DNA from: CAMDBL01 sp964498125
GTDB taxonomy: Bacteria; Pseudomonadota; Alphaproteobacteria; Rhizobiales; Hyphomicrobiaceae
Assembly (NCBI GenBank): GCA_964498125.1
Contig: CAZCGE010000090.1
Coordinates: 1-58,679, forward strand
Direction of reading: 5' to 3'
DNA: 58,679 bases
The translations under genes were made by a program, and so were the position numbers. Under the pieces are notes generated by a model that ran no database searches, was not told where the DNA came from, and saw only the letters and a program-made list of their open reading frames with translations. Below are positions 1 through 7,994 of the stretch, one piece after another. Position 1 is the first letter of the stretch. The number at the start of each line of letters is the position of its first letter.

Positions 1-2
1 TG

Positions 3-926
3 GGATTCTTCGTGGTCCACCCCAAAGACCCGAAACAGCATCGCGTCGATCGCGACTTCGTGTTCCTGCTCAACGCCTACGATATCGATCCGGGCGCCTA
101 CGTGCCCAAGGTCAACACCATGCTCGAGTTCAACCTGTGGACCTGGAACAGCCGTGCATTCCCCGGCATCGATCATCTTGTCGTGCGCAAAGGCGACAAA
201 GTCCGCATTCGTTCCGGCAATCTGACGATGACCAATCATCCGCTGCACCTGCATGGCTACGACTTCGAGGTGACGTGCACCGACGGCGGCTGGACCAGGC
301 CCGAGTCGCGCTGGCCGGAGGTGACGATCGACGTCGCGGTCGGCCAGATGCGGGCGTTCGAGTTCGTGGCCGATGCGCCGGGCGACTGGGCCTTCCATTG
401 CCACAAGTCGCACCACACCATGAACGCCATGGGCCACGACGTGAAGACCTACATCGGTGTCGACAAGGCCGAGGTGAAGAAGAAGATCGACAAGGTCGTC
501 AAAGGCTACATGGCGATGGGGCAGGCCGGCATGGCCGACATGGGCGAGATGGAGATGGCGCTGCCCGACAATACCTTGCCGATGATGACCGGTTTCGGCC
601 AGTTCGGCCCGATCGAGATGGGCGGCATGTTCACCGTGGTGAAGGTGCGCGAGGGCCTCGACAGCAAGGACTACAAGGATCCGGGCTGGTACAAGCACCC
701 GCCGGGCACGGTCGCATTCGAGTACAACGGGCCCAACGGCGCGCTGGCGCCGGCTGCCACGGCGCCGCCGCAGGCGCCGCCGCAGCCCAAGACCGGCAAG
801 GGGGCAACGAAGGGCGGCGCTCCGGGCAAGAGATCAGGGGCGATTCTGACAGATCCCACGCCGCGCGAGATCGAGGTGCGCGTGGTCAAGCCCGGTGCTC
901 GCGGATCGCATTCAGCGGCCCACTGA
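3..926 (+). CDS. Multicopper oxidase, C-terminal part (5' end outside window)
   Basis: The last 307 residues of a multicopper oxidase; the frame is already open at base 3, so the start lies upstream. The copper ligands of the final cupredoxin domain are visible: HPLHLHG near base 240 and HCHKSHHTMNAM near base 396, which together supply type 1 and trinuclear copper ligands. A Met-rich stretch (MAMGQAGMADMGEMEM) follows, as in periplasmic copper-resistance oxidases of the CopA/CueO kind, then a Pro/Ala/Lys-rich tail. Family role: oxidation of Cu(I) or phenolics in the periplasm. The next two genes encode a cupredoxin and a CusF-like protein, so a role in copper handling is likely; the actual substrate is not shown. 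Confidence 0.88.
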   Translation, partial: GFFVVHPKDPKQHRVDRDFVFLLNAYDIDPGAYVPKVNTMLEFNLWTWNSRAFPGIDHLVVRKGDKVRIRSGNLTMTNHPLHLHGYDFEVTCTDGGWTRPESRWPEVTIDVAVGQMRAFEFVADAPGDWAFHCHKSHHTMNAMGHDVKTYIGVDKAEVKKKIDKVVKGYMAMGQAGMADMGEMEMALPDNTLPMMTGFGQFGPIEMGGMFTVVKVREGLDSKDYKDPGWYKHPPGTVAFEYNGPNGALAPAATAPPQAPPQPKTGKGATKGGAPGKRSGAILTDPTPREIEVRVVKPGARGSHSAAH

Positions 927-1052
927 GCAAGAGCTGAGCGAAGTCTGAGCTCACGATGCAGCCCTGCTTCAAACCCGCCGAAGCAGACACGCTGTGCAGG
1001 GTCATGGCGGGCAGATTGCAGCCCAATCAACGGCTGCCTAGACGGGTGCAAC

Positions 1053-1571
1053 ATGCGAACAGCAACCACGGTTTTTCTTGGTCTGGCATCGACTGCCCTT
1101 CTTTTCGGACCCGCTTCGGCTGGTCCCGGCGACAAGGGGCACGGCCACGGCACAGTGACGGCCTACGGAGTCCCCGGCGATGCGAAAAAGCCGTCGCGCA
1201 GGATCGAGGTCATCATGATTGAAGGCGCAGGCACAATGGCGTACGTGCCCGGCAGGATCGAGATCAGGCAGGGCGAGCAGATCCATTTTGCGATGCAGAA
1301 CCATGGCGAGCTCGAGCACGAGTTCGTGCTCGCCACCTTCGAGGAGAATGCCGCGCACGCCAAGGAGATGGAGAAGAACCCCGAGATGGAGCATGACGAG
1401 GCGAACATGAAGCGGCTCAAGCCGAAGGCCGGCGCTGATGTTCACTGGCGCTTCACAAAGGTGGGCACATTCCAGTACGCCTGCCTTATTCCGGGCCACA
1501 TGGAGGCCGGCATGAAGGGCGTCGTCGTCGTCACCGCCGCAAATCCGAAGAAATCCGCCGGGAAGAAATGA
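1053..1571 (+). CDS. Exported cupredoxin (plastocyanin-like type 1 copper protein)
   Basis: 172 residues with a signal peptide of about 23 residues ending in ASA. A single cupredoxin fold follows, with type 1 copper ligands recognisable as His89 (in ELEHEF) and Cys144, His149 and Met154 in CLIPGHMEAGM. The Met/His/Glu-rich insert at residues 99-120 is typical of the copper-resistance-associated subgroup. It probably binds copper or passes electrons in the periplasm. It lies between the multicopper oxidase (126 bp upstream) and the CusF-like gene (24 bp downstream), in the same direction, so the three are likely co-expressed. Partner protein not determinable from sequence. Confidence 0.87.
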   Translation: MRTATTVFLGLASTALLFGPASAGPGDKGHGHGTVTAYGVPGDAKKPSRRIEVIMIEGAGTMAYVPGRIEIRQGEQIHFAMQNHGELEHEFVLATFEENAAHAKEMEKNPEMEHDEANMKRLKPKAGADVHWRFTKVGTFQYACLIPGHMEAGMKGVVVVTAANPKKSAGKK

Positions 1572-1595
1572 CCTGACACTTATGAGGAGTGTCCT

Positions 1596-1886
1596 ATGAT
1601 GAAGTCCAAGCTGCTCGCACTAGCGTTCGCATTCGCGATCCCGCTCACGGCCCTGGCCCAGGAGGCCATGATCAGAGGCGAGGTGACGAAGATCGACGAG
1701 GCGCAGGCCAAGATGACGATCAGGCACGAGCCGATCAAGAAGTTCGACATGGACGCCATGACCATGGTCTTCAAGGCCGGCGACCCCGCCATGCTCAAGC
1801 AGGTCAAGCCCGGCGACAAGATTCGCTTCGATGTCGACAAGGTCAACGGCCAGTTCACGGTGACGAAGATCGAGAAGACCAAGTGA
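1596..1886 (+). CDS. CusF-like periplasmic copper-binding protein
   Basis: 96 residues: signal peptide to about residue 22 (ALAQ), then the small beta-barrel of the CusF/CusX family. The metal-binding core is His44 followed by Met55 and Met57 (RHEPI...AMTM). In Escherichia coli CusF a Trp stacks on the metal; the aligned position here is Met52 (KFDMDAMTM), so the site would be His plus three Met. CusF carries Cu(I)/Ag(I) to an RND efflux pump; no pump genes are in the window. A Shine-Dalgarno-like GAGGAG lies just upstream. Third gene of the copper cluster; the sequence after its stop is taken over by a duplicated gene fragment. Confidence 0.85.
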   Translation: MMKSKLLALAFAFAIPLTALAQEAMIRGEVTKIDEAQAKMTIRHEPIKKFDMDAMTMVFKAGDPAMLKQVKPGDKIRFDVDKVNGQFTVTKIEKTK

Positions 1887-1898
1887 TCCCGGTCGACT

Positions 1899-2197
1899 GA
1901 GGCGGCCAAGGAGTCGGGCATTGTGATCCTGGCATGCACGGATTGCCGCCCGACGCAGGGCATCGACGAAGCCGTGGCGCGCATCGAGATGTACGTCGAG
2001 GAGGGCGCCGACATCCTGTTCCTGGACTCACCGGCCGATGAGAGCGAGATCCAGCGTGCGGTGACGGCGGCCGGCGGCAAGCCGTCCTTCGTCGTGCTGT
2101 CGCCCGGCGCGCCGCGCGCCACGCCATCGCAGGCACGGGCGGCAGAGCTCGGTTTCAAGATCGCGACCTATCCGACGGCCATGCTGTCGCCGGCGGC
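1899..2197 (+). pseudogene. Duplicated internal fragment of the PEP-mutase/isocitrate-lyase-like gene
   Basis: These 299 bases match 3093-3391 inside the downstream gene with no gaps and 11 mismatches by eye (about 96% identical). The fragment starts 13 bp after the CusF-like stop and ends abruptly at 2197. It keeps an open frame through the copied part but lacks the start and the active-site half, so it cannot make a working enzyme. The 1194-bp spacing and shared orientation suggest a local tandem duplication followed by deletion. Confidence 0.85.
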
Positions 2198-2365
2198 GCC
2201 ATGGCCAGCGCAATCGGTATGCGACGCTGGCGCTGCACCCGCCAAGGGGTGCGCCCAAATCGACAGGCCGCCGTGCAGCACCAGCGCAACCGCGGCCGCA
2301 AATGCAGCTGCAAGGTCAATCCGGCGTCGCCAACGCGTGGTCGATCGATGTGCCATGCAAGTCAT
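2198..2365 (-). pseudogene. Possible truncated small membrane/exported protein
   Basis: A reading frame from ATG at 2365 (MTCMAHRSTTRW) runs leftward, with a basic N-terminus and one hydrophobic segment (DLAAAFAAAVALVLHG), then His and Cys residues (ASHTDCAGHG). It reaches the edge of the duplicated fragment at 2197, and its last nine codons come from that fragment. It may be the N-terminal part of a small membrane protein of the copper region whose end was replaced by the duplication. This is a weak call made from composition alone. Confidence 0.2.
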
Positions 2366-2482
2366 TTGGCCGTCGCCCGGGCGTTCGTCAATGTAGCCCC
2401 TCTGGCATGGAAAACAGTATCCCATGACGCGGGTTAACGAAATCGGAGGCATTTCGAGTGGGCAGGTCGGGCGGTGCCGCGG

Positions 2483-2523
2483 CCTGTCCGAGCGGCCTGG
2501 CCGAGCAGCCCTGGCCGAGCAGC
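2483..2523. repeat. Short tandem repeat, 14-bp unit CCTGGCCGAGCAGC; note on 2198-2669
   Basis: Two exact copies of CCTGGCCGAGCAGC (2496-2509, 2510-2523), preceded by a degenerate 13-bp copy at 2483-2495. The whole gap 2198-2669 otherwise holds only the doubtful truncated frame described above and the region just upstream of the next gene; no clear promoter, RNA gene or further coding sequence was seen. Confidence 0.7.
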
Positions 2524-2669
2524 CCTTGCCAGACCGTGCGTGATCAACGATCCTGGCTGCAGAGGAGCGCGTTCAGCCGTCCGTTGGTGCTGCAACCGAG
2601 CGCACGTCGTAAGGTCAACCGCGCCCTGGTGCGCCCCAAGAGCCGGTCATCCGGCGAAAGTTGGTTTGT

Positions 2670-3533
2670 ATGACGCCTCCCGATCGTTTGCGCGCCCTTC
2701 TGGCCAAGCCCGGCTTTATCATCATGCCGGCGGTTTGGGATGGGCTCAGCGCCAAGATGACCGCCGCCGCCGGCTTCGAGACGGCGTTTCTGTCCGGATC
2801 CTGCGTTGCCGCCAGCCGCCTGGGCGGACCCGATCTCGACCTGATTTCGTTCGCCGAGATGCTCGAGTCCTTCAACATGGTGCGCGGCGCGGCGCCCGAA
2901 TTGCTGGTGCTGGCCGACGGCGACCACGGTTTCGGCAACGCCATGAACGTGCAGCGTACGGTGCGCGCCTTCGGCCGTGCGGGTGCGAGCGCCATCCTGA
3001 TCGAGGATAAGATCACCCCGCGTGCGCTGACAGCGGCCGGCAAGCCCTGCCTGCCACGGGCCGAGGCGCGCATGAAGATCCGCGCGGCGGTGGAGGCGGC
3101 CAAGGAGTCGGGCATACTGATCCTGGCGCGCACGGATTGCCGCCCGACGCAGGGCATCGACGAAGCCGTGGCGCGCATCGAGATGTACGTGGAGGAGGGC
3201 GCCGACATCCTGTTCCTGGACTCACCGGCCGATGAGGGCGAGATCCAGCGTGCGGTGGCGGCGGCCGGCGGCAAGCCGTCCTTCGTCGTGCTGTCGCCCG
3301 GCGCGCCGCGTGCCACGCCATCGCAGGCACGGGCGGCAGTGCTGGGTTTCAAGATCGCGACCTATCCGACGGCCATGCTTTCGCCGGCGGCAGGCGGCAT
3401 TAAAGCGGGGCTGGCGGCCTTGCGGGCCGGCGAGGCAGAGGCGGCGAGCGCCTTGCCACCGGCTGAGCTGCGCACCATCCTGGGCTATCCGGACTATGAC
3501 GCGCAAGGCAAACGGTTCATCGTAACGGGCTGA
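2670..3533 (+). CDS. Isocitrate lyase/PEP mutase superfamily protein, oxaloacetate-decarboxylase-like
   Basis: 287 residues of the PEP mutase/isocitrate lyase TIM-barrel family. The metal-binding motif reads DGDHGFGNAMNVQRTV (about residues 83-98), closest to the DxDHGxGNAxNV pattern of oxaloacetate decarboxylases such as Pseudomonas PA4872, followed by IEDKITPR. The KKCGH cysteine motif of true isocitrate lyases and PEP mutases is absent, so C-C lyase or decarboxylase activity on a 2-oxo/2-hydroxy acid is more likely than either of those. The ATG at 2670 is preferred over a TTG at 2661 because it begins the family N-terminus (MTPPDRLRALL). An internal 299-bp piece is duplicated upstream. The gene converges with the amidase gene 40 bp downstream. 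Confidence 0.8.
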   Translation: MTPPDRLRALLAKPGFIIMPAVWDGLSAKMTAAAGFETAFLSGSCVAASRLGGPDLDLISFAEMLESFNMVRGAAPELLVLADGDHGFGNAMNVQRTVRAFGRAGASAILIEDKITPRALTAAGKPCLPRAEARMKIRAAVEAAKESGILILARTDCRPTQGIDEAVARIEMYVEEGADILFLDSPADEGEIQRAVAAAGGKPSFVVLSPGAPRATPSQARAAVLGFKIATYPTAMLSPAAGGIKAGLAALRAGEAEAASALPPAELRTILGYPDYDAQGKRFIVTG

Positions 3534-3573
3534 TCCGGAGCCGGGGGTCAGCGCGTCCCGGCAAGGGTTTCGT

Positions 3574-4881
3574 TCAGGCCCCCACGGCATCCGCGAGGCG
3601 GCGCGCCATAGCGCACATCGCCATGTCCGCCCCCGGATGGCCGGCGAGCAGCACGGCGATCGGCAGACCATTGCCGGCCTTGCCCGCCGGCAGCGTAACC
3701 ACCGGCCCGCCGAGCGCGGTCCAGGGCGCGATGTACTTGCGCTCGCCGGTCCAGGCGAGGCCCTTGGGCGCTGGCTCGGGCGTCGCCGGCCACAGGAAGA
3801 CGTCGGCGCTTTTGTGCGCGGCGAAGAAGCGGGTGGCGTAGCCCTCGATCTCGGCGCGCTCGTCGAGGTAGCGCGCGGTGGGAATGGCGAGACCGTCGCG
3901 CACTGCCTCCAGGATCTTGTCGCCGGCCATGCCCTTGGCCAGGTCGAGCAGGTGGCGCAGCGCGCGGCCAGCCTCGTAGAGCATCGTTGTGCGCTGGATT
4001 TCGGCCAGGCGCTCGAACGGGATCGGGGAGGCGCGTTGCTCGACCTTGTGGCCGGCCTTAGCGAAGGCATCGGCCAGCCGGCGCTGGGCTGCCTGCACGT
4101 CGGCGCCGGCGTCACCCGTCAACGGATCTTCTGGCACCAACACCGAAAGCGGTCGTTGCCCCGTTGGCGCGGCGGCGCGCAGGAACCTTGGCGCAATCGC
4201 CTCGAAGGCATAAATGGCGTCGTCGACTCGCCAGCCGAAGGTGCCGGCGGTATCGTAGCCAGGCGCCAGGGGCGAAATGCCGAAGGACGAGATCGCCCGT
4301 GTCGACGGCTTGAAGGCGGCAATCCCACAGTAGGCGGCGGGCCGGTTGACGGAGGCGACCGTCTGTGTGCCGATCGCCAAGGGCGCCATGCCGGCGGCGA
4401 CGGCGGCGGCCGAGCCAGAGCTGGAACCGCCCGGCGTATGCTCGAGGTTGTGCGGGTTGTGCGCCGGCGAGGGGTCGAAAAAGGCGAACTCGGTGGTGTG
4501 CACCTTGCCGAGTGGGATGGCGCCGGCCGTCCGCAATGCCAGCACGATTTCGGCGTCGGCGGTGGCAGGTGGGGAACGCTCGCGCGAGCGGCTGCCGCAG
4601 CGGGTGGGCAGGCCCTCGACGTCGATGATGTCCTTGATGGCGACGGGAATGCCGTGCAGGGGACCACGGATGCGGCCGGCCTTGGCCTCCCGCTCGCGTT
4701 CGGCGGCAATCGCCAGCGCCCGGTCGCCGTCAACGATGCGCCAGGCCTCGACAGAGCCATCGACGGCCTCGATGCGATCGAGATAGGACTGAGTCAGGTT
4801 GACCGGGGACAGCGTGCCGGCCATGATGGCGGCGGCGAGATCGCGCACGCGGCCGGGGTCCTGGACGAAGCTCTCGGGCAT
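3574..4881 (-). CDS. Amidase signature family hydrolase
   Basis: 435 residues, a full-length amidase-signature enzyme. The Ser-cisSer-Lys triad is visible: Lys83 (VAIKDIID), Ser153 (GGSSSGSAA) and nucleophile Ser177. Around the nucleophile the usual GTDTGGSIRxPAA motif is changed to GTQTVASVNRPAA: Ser is kept, but the two Gly before it are Val-Ala, which may reshape the oxyanion pocket. The enzyme probably hydrolyses a small amide or acts as an allophanate/glutamyl-amide hydrolase; it is too diverged to assign, and no GatB or GatC gene is nearby. It stands alone on the minus strand, upstream of nothing related and downstream of a palindromic repeat. Confidence 0.85.
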   Translation of the reverse strand: MPESFVQDPGRVRDLAAAIMAGTLSPVNLTQSYLDRIEAVDGSVEAWRIVDGDRALAIAAEREREAKAGRIRGPLHGIPVAIKDIIDVEGLPTRCGSRSRERSPPATADAEIVLALRTAGAIPLGKVHTTEFAFFDPSPAHNPHNLEHTPGGSSSGSAAAVAAGMAPLAIGTQTVASVNRPAAYCGIAAFKPSTRAISSFGISPLAPGYDTAGTFGWRVDDAIYAFEAIAPRFLRAAAPTGQRPLSVLVPEDPLTGDAGADVQAAQRRLADAFAKAGHKVEQRASPIPFERLAEIQRTTMLYEAGRALRHLLDLAKGMAGDKILEAVRDGLAIPTARYLDERAEIEGYATRFFAAHKSADVFLWPATPEPAPKGLAWTGERKYIAPWTALGGPVVTLPAGKAGNGLPIAVLLAGHPGADMAMCAMARRLADAVGA

Positions 4882-5004
4882 GTCGGTTCTTCCTTTCGCC
4901 GCGACTGGTCACAACAATTCATATGGCTCGGCATCGCGCAAGCCCTGTCGCTCGGCCTTGCGCGGGAGGACGCCTGCCGGTGAAGTGACGGTTGCCTTGC
5001 GACA

Positions 5005-5108
5005 GGTGCAATACGCCCTGGCGGGCTATTGCACCCTACGAAGCACCGGTGCCGTAGGGTGCAATAGCGTCATGCGGAGCCGTGCTCCGCGATGACGCGT
5101 ATTGCACC
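5005..5108. repeat. Nested palindromic element (three stacked hairpins)
   Basis: An outer inverted repeat GGTGCAATACGC (5005-5016) / GCGTATTGCACC (5097-5108) encloses a second, 16 bp per arm (5025-5040 with 5053-5068), and a third, GCGGAGC/GCTCCGC (5074-5080, 5084-5090). All arms pair perfectly. The TGCAATA core occurs in every large arm, so the element looks built from repeated copies of one unit. It lies between the ATP12 gene stop and the amidase start, both on the minus strand, and could end the crcB operon transcript. Intergenic 4882-5128 holds nothing else clear. Confidence 0.8.
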
Positions 5109-5128
5109 AGAAACACCCACCAACGCCG

Positions 5129-5914
5129 TTATCCCAGAAGCCTCAGCAACCGGCATGCCGCATCGAAATCATTCCAGCGCTGCCGGCGCTTTGCCTGGGC
5201 CTCGGCATCCTCGCCCCATTGGCTGATTTGCCAGTCGTCATCGACGTGCGCGGCTGTCCAGGCGGCAGCGGCATCGAGGCGGCCTTGCAGGTGCGCCCAG
5301 GCGATGAGAGCTGAACCAGTCAGCGTCGTCATGACGTGCAGCGCGGCGAGCTGCAGGGTGTCGAGCGGCACGATCCGTTCTGAGAAGCGGGCGAGAAGCT
5401 GCGCGTCCTGCGTCACCGGCACGATGCCGACGGCAGTGACGATGCGGCAAGCAAGTTCCGTTCCCGCCCAATCGCGGATCAGGTCCCAGTGGGCGGCTTG
5501 TTGTGCGACGAGGCCCGCTGGGCGCTCGGCGCGGTAGCAGATGAGATCATTGCCGGCATAGCCAACGATATCCTCGGCCACCTCGCGCTGCCGCCCGGCG
5601 ACGCCGTCGAGCGCGGAGTTGACGAGGCGGGTCAGCGGCATGGAGAGCGGATTGATCAGCGTGGTTTGCGCCTCCCACTCCGCGGCGAGCGCACTGGCAA
5701 GGGCGTGCGAGGGTGCTTCGAGGATACGCTTGGCGGGCGTACGGATCGGCCGGTCGTCGAGCAGCACGCGGAACGCGGCGTGCGGGGTCAGACCCGATAC
5801 CTGCCCAACCGTCACCGTCTGGTAAAACCGCTTGGGCAACGCCGCGGCACTCGAGCCGCCGGGCAGCTTGATGCGCGCGGGGTGATCGCCAGGTGTGCCG
5901 TTGCCCTCAGTCAT
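5129..5914 (-). CDS. ATP12-family chaperone (F1-ATPase assembly)
   Basis: 261 residues matching the ATP12 family, whose mitochondrial member binds the F1 alpha subunit during ATP synthase assembly. Recognisable family stretches are RFYQTVTV near residue 30, LLDDRPIRTPAKR, LAAEWEAQ and MPLTRLVNSALDG, and then YRAERPAGLVAQQAAHWD. It is the last gene of the minus-strand operon crcB-RluA-HAD-ATP12; its ATG overlaps the stop of the HAD gene by 4 bp (ATGA), so translation is probably coupled. Such alphaproteobacterial members are conserved in this gene order. The exact client in bacteria is inferred from the family. Confidence 0.88.
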   Translation of the reverse strand: MTEGNGTPGDHPARIKLPGGSSAAALPKRFYQTVTVGQVSGLTPHAAFRVLLDDRPIRTPAKRILEAPSHALASALAAEWEAQTTLINPLSMPLTRLVNSALDGVAGRQREVAEDIVGYAGNDLICYRAERPAGLVAQQAAHWDLIRDWAGTELACRIVTAVGIVPVTQDAQLLARFSERIVPLDTLQLAALHVMTTLTGSALIAWAHLQGRLDAAAAWTAAHVDDDWQISQWGEDAEAQAKRRQRWNDFDAACRLLRLLG

Positions 5915-6591
5915 GCCGGCTCACTCTGCCGGTCCAGCAGGCGCGATACGATCAGCGGCAGTGCCTCGCAGGCATCGGCAATGGCGTTTGCCCCAACGCG
6001 CTGCAATTCGCCGACCGAATGATAGCCCCAGGCGACGCCAATGGTGTGGACACTGGCGGCCCGGCCCATCTCCACGTCGAACGTGGTGTCGCCGATCATG
6101 ACGCAGGCATCCGCCCTGGCGCGGGCGTCGGCCATCGCTTCCAGGACCATCGAGGGGTGCGGCTTGGAGGGGTGCGTGTCGGCGGTCTGCACGGTGATGA
6201 AGTGGCCCGCCAGACCTTCGCGCTCCAGCAGCTCAGCCACGCCGCGCCGCGACTTGCCGGTGGCGATGCCGAGCACGGTGTCCGGCCGAGCGGCCAGAGT
6301 GATGATTGCATTGCGCATGCCGGGATACAACGGCTCGCGCTGCGCCGGGACTTTCCTCAGATCGCCGAATGCCGACTTGTAAGTCTCGGTTAGGCGATGC
6401 ACGAGCTTGGCGTCATGGGAGGGCAGCAGCCGCGTGATGGCGAGCGGCAGGGACAGGCCGACCACGGACAGCACCGCCTCGCGCCGCGGCGGCGGCAGGC
6501 GCGCCTCGGCGAAGGCCTGATCCATGGCGGCGACAATCATGTGCTGGCTGTCGACGATGGTGCCGTCGCAGTCGAAGATGACGAGATTCAT
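5911..6591 (-). CDS. HAD-superfamily phosphatase (phosphoglycolate-phosphatase-like)
   Basis: 226 residues. HAD motif I is IFDCDGTIVDS at residues 4-14 (nucleophile Asp7, acid Asp9), a helical cap follows at residues 16-80, motif II lies in LGIATGKS, motif III Lys in HPSKPHPSM, and motif IV in MIGDTTFDVEMG. This matches the Gph/PgmB-like subfamily with a C1 cap. It hydrolyses a small phosphorylated substrate in the cytosol; phosphoglycolate is possible but unproven. It overlaps the RluA gene upstream and the ATP12 gene downstream by 4 bp each, so it is inside the operon. Confidence 0.86.
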   Translation of the reverse strand: MNLVIFDCDGTIVDSQHMIVAAMDQAFAEARLPPPRREAVLSVVGLSLPLAITRLLPSHDAKLVHRLTETYKSAFGDLRKVPAQREPLYPGMRNAIITLAARPDTVLGIATGKSRRGVAELLEREGLAGHFITVQTADTHPSKPHPSMVLEAMADARARADACVMIGDTTFDVEMGRAASVHTIGVAWGYHSVGELQRVGANAIADACEALPLIVSRLLDRQSEPA

Positions 6592-7589
6592 TGCGCCTCC
6601 GCGTCGTACCGCTCCGCATCGAGCCCCAGCAGCTCCCAGGTAACCCGCATGTGCTCGGGCAGCGGCGCCGTCACGTCGATCCTGGCGTCCGCCACCATTG
6701 GATGGGGAATGATCAGGCGGCGGGCGTGCAGGTGCAGCCTGGGCTCGATGTCGGCGTCGGGCATGTCCTTGTCGCCCTCATACTTGTTGTCGCCGACAAT
6801 GGGATGGCCGATCAGCGCCATGTGCGCGCGCAATTGATGCTGGCGGCCGGTGACGGGTTTCAACGACACCCACGCCCATTTGTGCGCGGCGCGATCGATC
6901 ACCGAATAGTGCGTGGTGGCGTGCATCGCCTCCTCCTGCTCGCCGGGCTGGGCCTTGCGCACTCGATCGCCATCGGGCCCCGAGGCCTTGACCAGGGCGG
7001 CCTCGACCTTGCCCTGCGGCGGCCTGGGCACACCTTTGATCAGCGCCCAGTAGGTCTTCGCCGCCGAGCGCGTCTGGAACGTGCGGCCGAGTTTGGCGGC
7101 AGCCTGGCGGTGCTTGGCGACCATCAGCACACCCGTCGTATCGCGATCCAGGCGATGCACCAGGCGGGGCCGCTCGCCGCCGAAGCGGTCGGCCATGCCG
7201 GCCAGCATGCCGTCGAGATGGCGCCGCGTGCCGGTGCCGCCCTGCACGGCCAGGCCGAACGGCTTGTTGAGGACGACGACGTGATCGTCCTCGTACAGGA
7301 TCATGCGCTCGATCTGATCGCGGTCGCCCTTCGACAGGCCCGGCGGCGGCTTCAGGCTGGGCCTGGCCACGGCCGGCTCGCGCGCCACCTTCGGCACACG
7401 AATCTGATCGCGTGCCTCGAGCCGGTCGTTGGCCTGCACGCGCTTGGAGTTGACACGCACCTGGCCCGAGCGCAGCAGCTTCTGCAGGTGGGTGTAGCCG
7501 ATGCTCGGAAAGTGCGCGCGGAACCAGCGGTCGAGCCGCAGCCCCGCGTCCTGGTCCGTGACGGTGATGGTCTCGAGGCGATCATGCAT
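6588..7589 (-). CDS. RluA-family 23S rRNA pseudouridine synthase
   Basis: 333 residues. An S4 RNA-binding domain lies at the N-terminus (RLDRWFRAHFPSIGYTHLQ, residues 18-36), followed by the pseudouridine synthase domain with catalytic motif VHRLDRDTTG (His145, catalytic Asp148). The later KTYWALIKG and GRQHQLRAHMALIGHPIVGD segments fit the RluC/RluD group. It isomerises uridines in 23S rRNA; the target position cannot be read from the sequence. It starts 3 bp after the crcB stop and overlaps the HAD gene by 4 bp. GTGA/ATGA junctions along the operon suggest translational coupling. Confidence 0.9.
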   Translation of the reverse strand: MHDRLETITVTDQDAGLRLDRWFRAHFPSIGYTHLQKLLRSGQVRVNSKRVQANDRLEARDQIRVPKVAREPAVARPSLKPPPGLSKGDRDQIERMILYEDDHVVVLNKPFGLAVQGGTGTRRHLDGMLAGMADRFGGERPRLVHRLDRDTTGVLMVAKHRQAAAKLGRTFQTRSAAKTYWALIKGVPRPPQGKVEAALVKASGPDGDRVRKAQPGEQEEAMHATTHYSVIDRAAHKWAWVSLKPVTGRQHQLRAHMALIGHPIVGDNKYEGDKDMPDADIEPRLHLHARRLIIPHPMVADARIDVTAPLPEHMRVTWELLGLDAERYDAEAQ

Positions 7590-7592
7590 GGC

Positions 7593-7970
7593 TTAGAAGG
7601 CAGCCTTTCCAAGGGTCAAACCGGCGTACACGGCGAGGATGGACGCCACGACGGAAGCGATGACGTAGGCCAGCGCGGCCAATGTCTCCTGCCCCTTCAT
7701 CAGGCTAGCAAAGTCGAGCGCGAACGCCGAGAATGTCGTGAAGCCGCCGAGGATGCCGGTCGCCAGAAACGTGCGCGCTTCCGCCGAGCCGCCAAGCCGG
7801 CGCATCACCAGTTCGGTGACCAGTCCCATCAGCAGGCAGCCGATAACATTCACGGTCAGCGTCGACCACGGGAAAGCCGTGCCGATCGTCCGCGCATAGG
7901 CGACGTTGACCAGATAGCGCGCGCCCGAGCCGATGGCGCCGCCGGTCATCGCCAGTAGCAGTAGTTTCAT
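7593..7970 (-). CDS. crcB: Fluoride channel CrcB/Fluc
   Basis: 125 residues with four hydrophobic segments, the size of a Fluc subunit. Family motifs are present: GGAIGSGARY near the N-terminus, a TLTVNVIGC segment with the pore Asn, and GGFTTFSAF with the phenylalanines that line the fluoride path. It exports fluoride from the cytosol as an antiparallel dimer. It is the first gene of the conserved part of the minus-strand operon. No fluoride riboswitch could be placed: only 24 bp separate it from the stop of the DUF6941-like gene, so it may now be read from the promoter of that cassette. Confidence 0.92.
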   Translation of the reverse strand: MKLLLLAMTGGAIGSGARYLVNVAYARTIGTAFPWSTLTVNVIGCLLMGLVTELVMRRLGGSAEARTFLATGILGGFTTFSAFALDFASLMKGQETLAALAYVIASVVASILAVYAGLTLGKAAF

Positions 7971-7994
7971 CTCGTAACATCCGCCTCCCGCGGT

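Noticed and set aside
2483..2523. Possible small CRISPR-like array
   Set aside because: Only two or three adjacent 14-bp units with no spacers and no cas genes.
3637..4983. Long open frame on the plus strand opposite the amidase gene
   Set aside because: No family motif; composition is the mirror of a GC-rich coding strand; the minus-strand amidase has all catalytic residues.
6591..7958. Long plus-strand frame opposite the pseudouridine synthase and crcB
   Set aside because: No motif; shadows of conserved genes.
7971..7994. Fluoride riboswitch before crcB
   Set aside because: Only 24 bp between genes, too short for the motif, and no match in the coding region just upstream.
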